Source: Chromobotia macracanthus (lineage: Eukaryota > Chordata > Actinopteri > Cypriniformes > Botiidae). From it: DNA of 64,000 bases. Below, piece after piece: positions 61,138-64,000 of this stretch. Every line of letters begins with the position of its first letter. Within the stretch, counting starts at the first letter, position 1. The translations under genes and the position numbers were made by a program. The stretch covers positions 7,086,001 through 7,150,000 of the forward strand of contig JAZGTH010000005.1 in NCBI GenBank assembly GCA_036877525.1, read 5' to 3'. The notes beneath the pieces are model-generated. The model was given only the letters and a program-made list of their open reading frames with translations. It was not told where the DNA came from and made no database searches.

Positions 61138-64000
61138 TTATTTTGTAATAGTATTCCTGTGAAGGGGTGAAGAAAACAAATGAAAAACAGAACATCACTA
61201 TATCACCATATAGGCAAAGAGAGATGCAATGGTTTTCCATGAGACCAAATTGCACAAAAACTCTTACTGTATCTAAAGGATACAGTACAAAGCTTACCGA
61301 GCACAAAATGTAACTGCTATAAAACACAAATTGATAAAATACTAATAGATTAGTGAATCTGATTCCATGTCATTTTTCCTGCAAGTAATACAAAATGCTG
61401 TATAAACACATACGCATTCATGCTCTTTCCGCTGCCGCTGAGCACAATGTAAGGAGTTTTCTGGGATTTCTGTTTTTCCTGTAGAAGAGCAACAGTGCCG
61501 AGTGGAGTGTCGCTGCTGCTCATCTTCTTCAGCAGCTGTGGGAACAACGAGAAGAAACCTTAACTTGACTACATGAACTACTGATGGCAAAGCTAATCAG
61601 CTTGTTTATGAACGTGAATCTAGATTGTACTAAATTTAAAGAAAATATCTGTAAAGAAAATCTGTTTATAGTGCCACATTTTTAAAGCTCTTGATGGAGG
61701 ATCTGGAAAAGTGTACCGCTTCTTCCTCTAGTTTTTTCATCCTCCGTTCGGTCTTCATCTTGCCAGAACCCTTTCCATGGAAACGATGAGACAGTTGTCT
61801 GAAAGCCTGGAGGACAAAACACATTAGGTTGAACATCCATATGGAATAAGGTTCTGATGCATCTAATGTGATTAGTTGAGAACCTCTTTAGGGGTGAGCT
61901 TGCGACCAGATTCGTCAACATATTCAATCTTGATATCTGGCTTATAATGATCCTTTTCCTTGAAATCCTGAGTGAAGCCCCTGTATTCCTCTCTCCTGCT
62001 GTACTTATCATCAATATTCCTGTGGTGGCCAAAAAAAGAAATGAAAACATCTCCGCTTAAAGTTTATTTATAAACTACCTTACTGTCGTCATTTACTCTC
62101 TTGTTTGTTTCTTCTGTGAATCACAAAAATACATTCTGATTAATTTTTTTTTGGTGTCCACAGAAGAATGTCAGTCACATACATTTGAAATGACAATTGA
62201 TTTATTTACATAATTGTGTATGTTTAAGAAATCCGCTCAGCTACACATAACTTGTGAAACCAAAAGAAACATTCACTGGAGCAAGTAATGCTACATCTAC
62301 TCACATCTTGTCTTCAATGCAGTAGTTATCATTAGGTAGAACTGCTTTTGGAGCTTTGACACGAGCAACCTTCTGCATCTGTGTATCTAGCAGCCCTAAA
62401 AGGGTTTCAAAGATAAGCATTAACAAATAAATGCGTAAAGAGTTTAGCACCCATTCTATCCGATTTAAAAGCACTCAATGTGGCCGAAATCTCACCTTTG
62501 TTCTTGCACAGAAGCAGCGCCGCAGCTAGACCAGAGTTCACAATGGGCTCTTCGTCAAGGATAGTTGTAGAGGCTGTAGAGAACTTTAAAAGAAATAAAC
62601 AATTAAGATCAAGTTGAACACCTCCGAACCTAATCTGTTCCATCTCGTAAATCAGCTGGTACAGCAATGTGCTAGTAACCTCAATGGTCACAAGTTTCAA
62701 TCCCAGAGAATTTGCATACTGATGTATACTGTGACTGCACTGTAAGCCAAATGCATACATGTAAGTAACCCAGTTACTTATTGACAGAACACTCACATCA
62801 GCTTGTTTCTGCTCCTCGTCCAGGTTGACGGTGCTCCAGCCCACATTGTCATCCATGTCCGAGTCAGATTCTCCAGCTCCCTCTTTCTCATTATCCTTTT
62901 CAAAATCCTGTGAGACCCACACAAAACGAACATATTCAAGACCAGTAGAAGTAGCAACATGTATTTAGTGGGAAGGGTTGGGATGATGTATACCATAATG
63001 TCCTCCTGGTCCTCTCGGTTGCCTGACAGCCCGTAAGTGGGGATATCACCAAGGGTGCGGCAAAACTCTGAGGTGGCATTGAAGACAATATTGTTCCTTT
63101 TGTCTGGGTCATTGTCGTCATCTTCTGCTGCTGTAAGTCTATTCATGTGCTCAGCCACCTGGAAAGCAGTGACACATGCAAAGTATGGATAAAAGGAGAT
63201 AGTTAGATAGATTGTGTATGCATCAAATTTTTCCTGCATAGCCGTTAAGCTGTTGAACCTACAGAGCCATGAGAAAAGAAATAATACCTGGCACATTTTC
63301 AAAGAACCGTAGAGGCAGAGAATGCAATTTGTTCCAGAAACATTTTTTATGCTTTTTGCAAGTCTGTTCACATACTGATAGCAATCACTAAGCGGTCTGA
63401 ATATATTCATATATATTCATGTATTTATTACATATTCATATAGTTATGTCTTCTGTGAAAGTTGAGGACCTTTAAATGTTCATCTAACCATTGCATTTGG
63501 TCTGGATGTCCTACTTGTCTGTCAAACTATGTATGTGTTCCTGTGTTTTGGAGGAGGCATGGCTTTGGAGAGATCTCTGAATGGAGGGTGGGATCTTATG
63601 CTCTCAGAGCTAGTTTGTTATTGCTCGTTTTTCTGAAATTGCTTACCCTACATTTAAACCAGAAAATATTCCTTGATTCCTTGAAGTTCCTTGTGCGCTT
63701 TTCTACTACACTGGAGAACTCCTTCAGTACTGAGGTGCACAGAACAATCATTGAGGAACAGGCACTGACCCGCTCTCCTGAGTCTTTCAGCAGCTGTTTC
63801 TGTCTCAGTTTCCTCTGCTTCTCCAGCTGCTTCTGAAGCTCCTGCTCGGCTTCATCCTCTTCTATTACAGCAGGCTCTGGAGGAGCAAAATCCTCTGAGA
63901 AAGACAGAGAAATCAGTATTCAGCAAAGAGAATAAAACTGTGGACAGAAACAGATGTTCTAGTAACAAAACAGTGTGGTTCTCCAAACATGATAATGTTT
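61138..64000 (-). CDS. sart1: SART1 (U4/U6.U5 tri-snRNP protein, HAF), 3' half, runs off the right edge
   Basis: Core tri-snRNP splicing factor (yeast Snu66), also described as hypoxia-associated factor. Minus-strand exons: about 63773-63896 (EDFAPPEPAVIEEDEAEQEL), about 62993-63160 (VFNATSEFCRTLGDIPTYGL), about 62797-62909 (DNVGWSTVNLDEEQKQAD), about 62494-62583 (TTILDEEPIVNSGLAAALLL), about 62305-62397, about 61882-62020 (DDKYSRREEYRGFTQDFKEK), about 61711-61806 (FHGKGSGKMKTERRMKKL), about 61421-61535 (SSSDTPLGTVALLQEKQK, PYIVLSGSGKSMN) and 61138-61156, a 19-nt last exon giving ANTITK and stop. All peptides match the C-terminal half of vertebrate SART1. The N-terminal half, with its RS-like region, lies outside the window. 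Confidence 0.94.
63315..63660 (+). repeat. Dispersed repeat, copy 2 (pairs with 28.1 kb)
   Basis: In a sart1 intron, same orientation as the copy at 28120-28475. The 3' end reads CTGAAATTGCTTACCCTACA. Each copy begins near GCAG(A/G)G and ends in TACCCTA, which hints at short terminal inversions (GGGTA against TACCC in copy 1). Confidence 0.75.

Noticed and set aside
1..64000. CRISPR arrays, tRNA/rRNA genes, bacterial operons or phage
   Set aside because: None seen; tRNA-like words all belong to SINE-type repeats and the gene structures are those of a vertebrate.

Overview
The window is vertebrate genomic DNA from a teleost fish, most likely an ostariophysan of the cyprinid type. Most genes are multi-exon, with GT-AG introns and AT-rich non-coding DNA, and tRNA-derived SINE copies of a kind common in cyprinids are present. 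The gene set matches the human 11q13 neighbourhood (BBS1, ACTN3, RBM14/RBM4, RIN1, DPP3, SART1, SLC29A2). No prokaryotic, viral or CRISPR structure was seen. Species and chromosome cannot be fixed from sequence alone, and exon edges given as 'about' are read by eye from splice signals and family homology.

Left part (1-20.4 kb): the 5' part of bbs1 (minus strand, running off the left edge) with a consensus RFX X-box in its promoter; then two tandem complement factor B/C2-type genes, both on the minus strand (3057-9390 and 11468-18361). The first keeps the full His-Asp-Ser triad and all MIDAS residues that could be checked. The second has His to Gln in the protease triad and Asp to Asn in the MIDAS, so it is predicted to be a catalytically inactive paralogue. 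Two terminal exons of an equilibrative nucleoside transporter (SLC29A2-like) follow on the plus strand without any upstream exons.

Middle (21.1-40.2 kb): a complete skeletal-muscle alpha-actinin gene (actn3-like, minus, 21 coding exons) with a perfect 12-bp inverted repeat upstream of its start codon, then an rbm14-like gene (minus) that combines RBM14-type RRMs with an RBM4-type CCHC zinc knuckle and a Tyr/Gln-rich tail.

Right part (40.6-64 kb): a small unassigned ORF with one predicted membrane segment, which may be a uORF in an upstream exon of rin1; rin1 (plus); dpp3 (minus), convergent with rin1 and with abutting poly(A) signals; a very compact, complete HIF-alpha family gene (plus, about 673 codons in 14 exons within 4.2 kb) with one LxxLAP degron and a CEVNAP C-terminal transactivation motif; and the 3' half of sart1 (minus, running off the right edge). 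SART1 is also known as HAF, a regulator of HIF-alpha proteins, so its convergence with a HIF-alpha gene is notable.

The genes do not form an operon-like unit. The strongest candidates for something little described are the triad- and MIDAS-mutated factor B paralogue, the extra HIF-alpha gene with a single degron, and the hybrid RBM14/RBM4 architecture.
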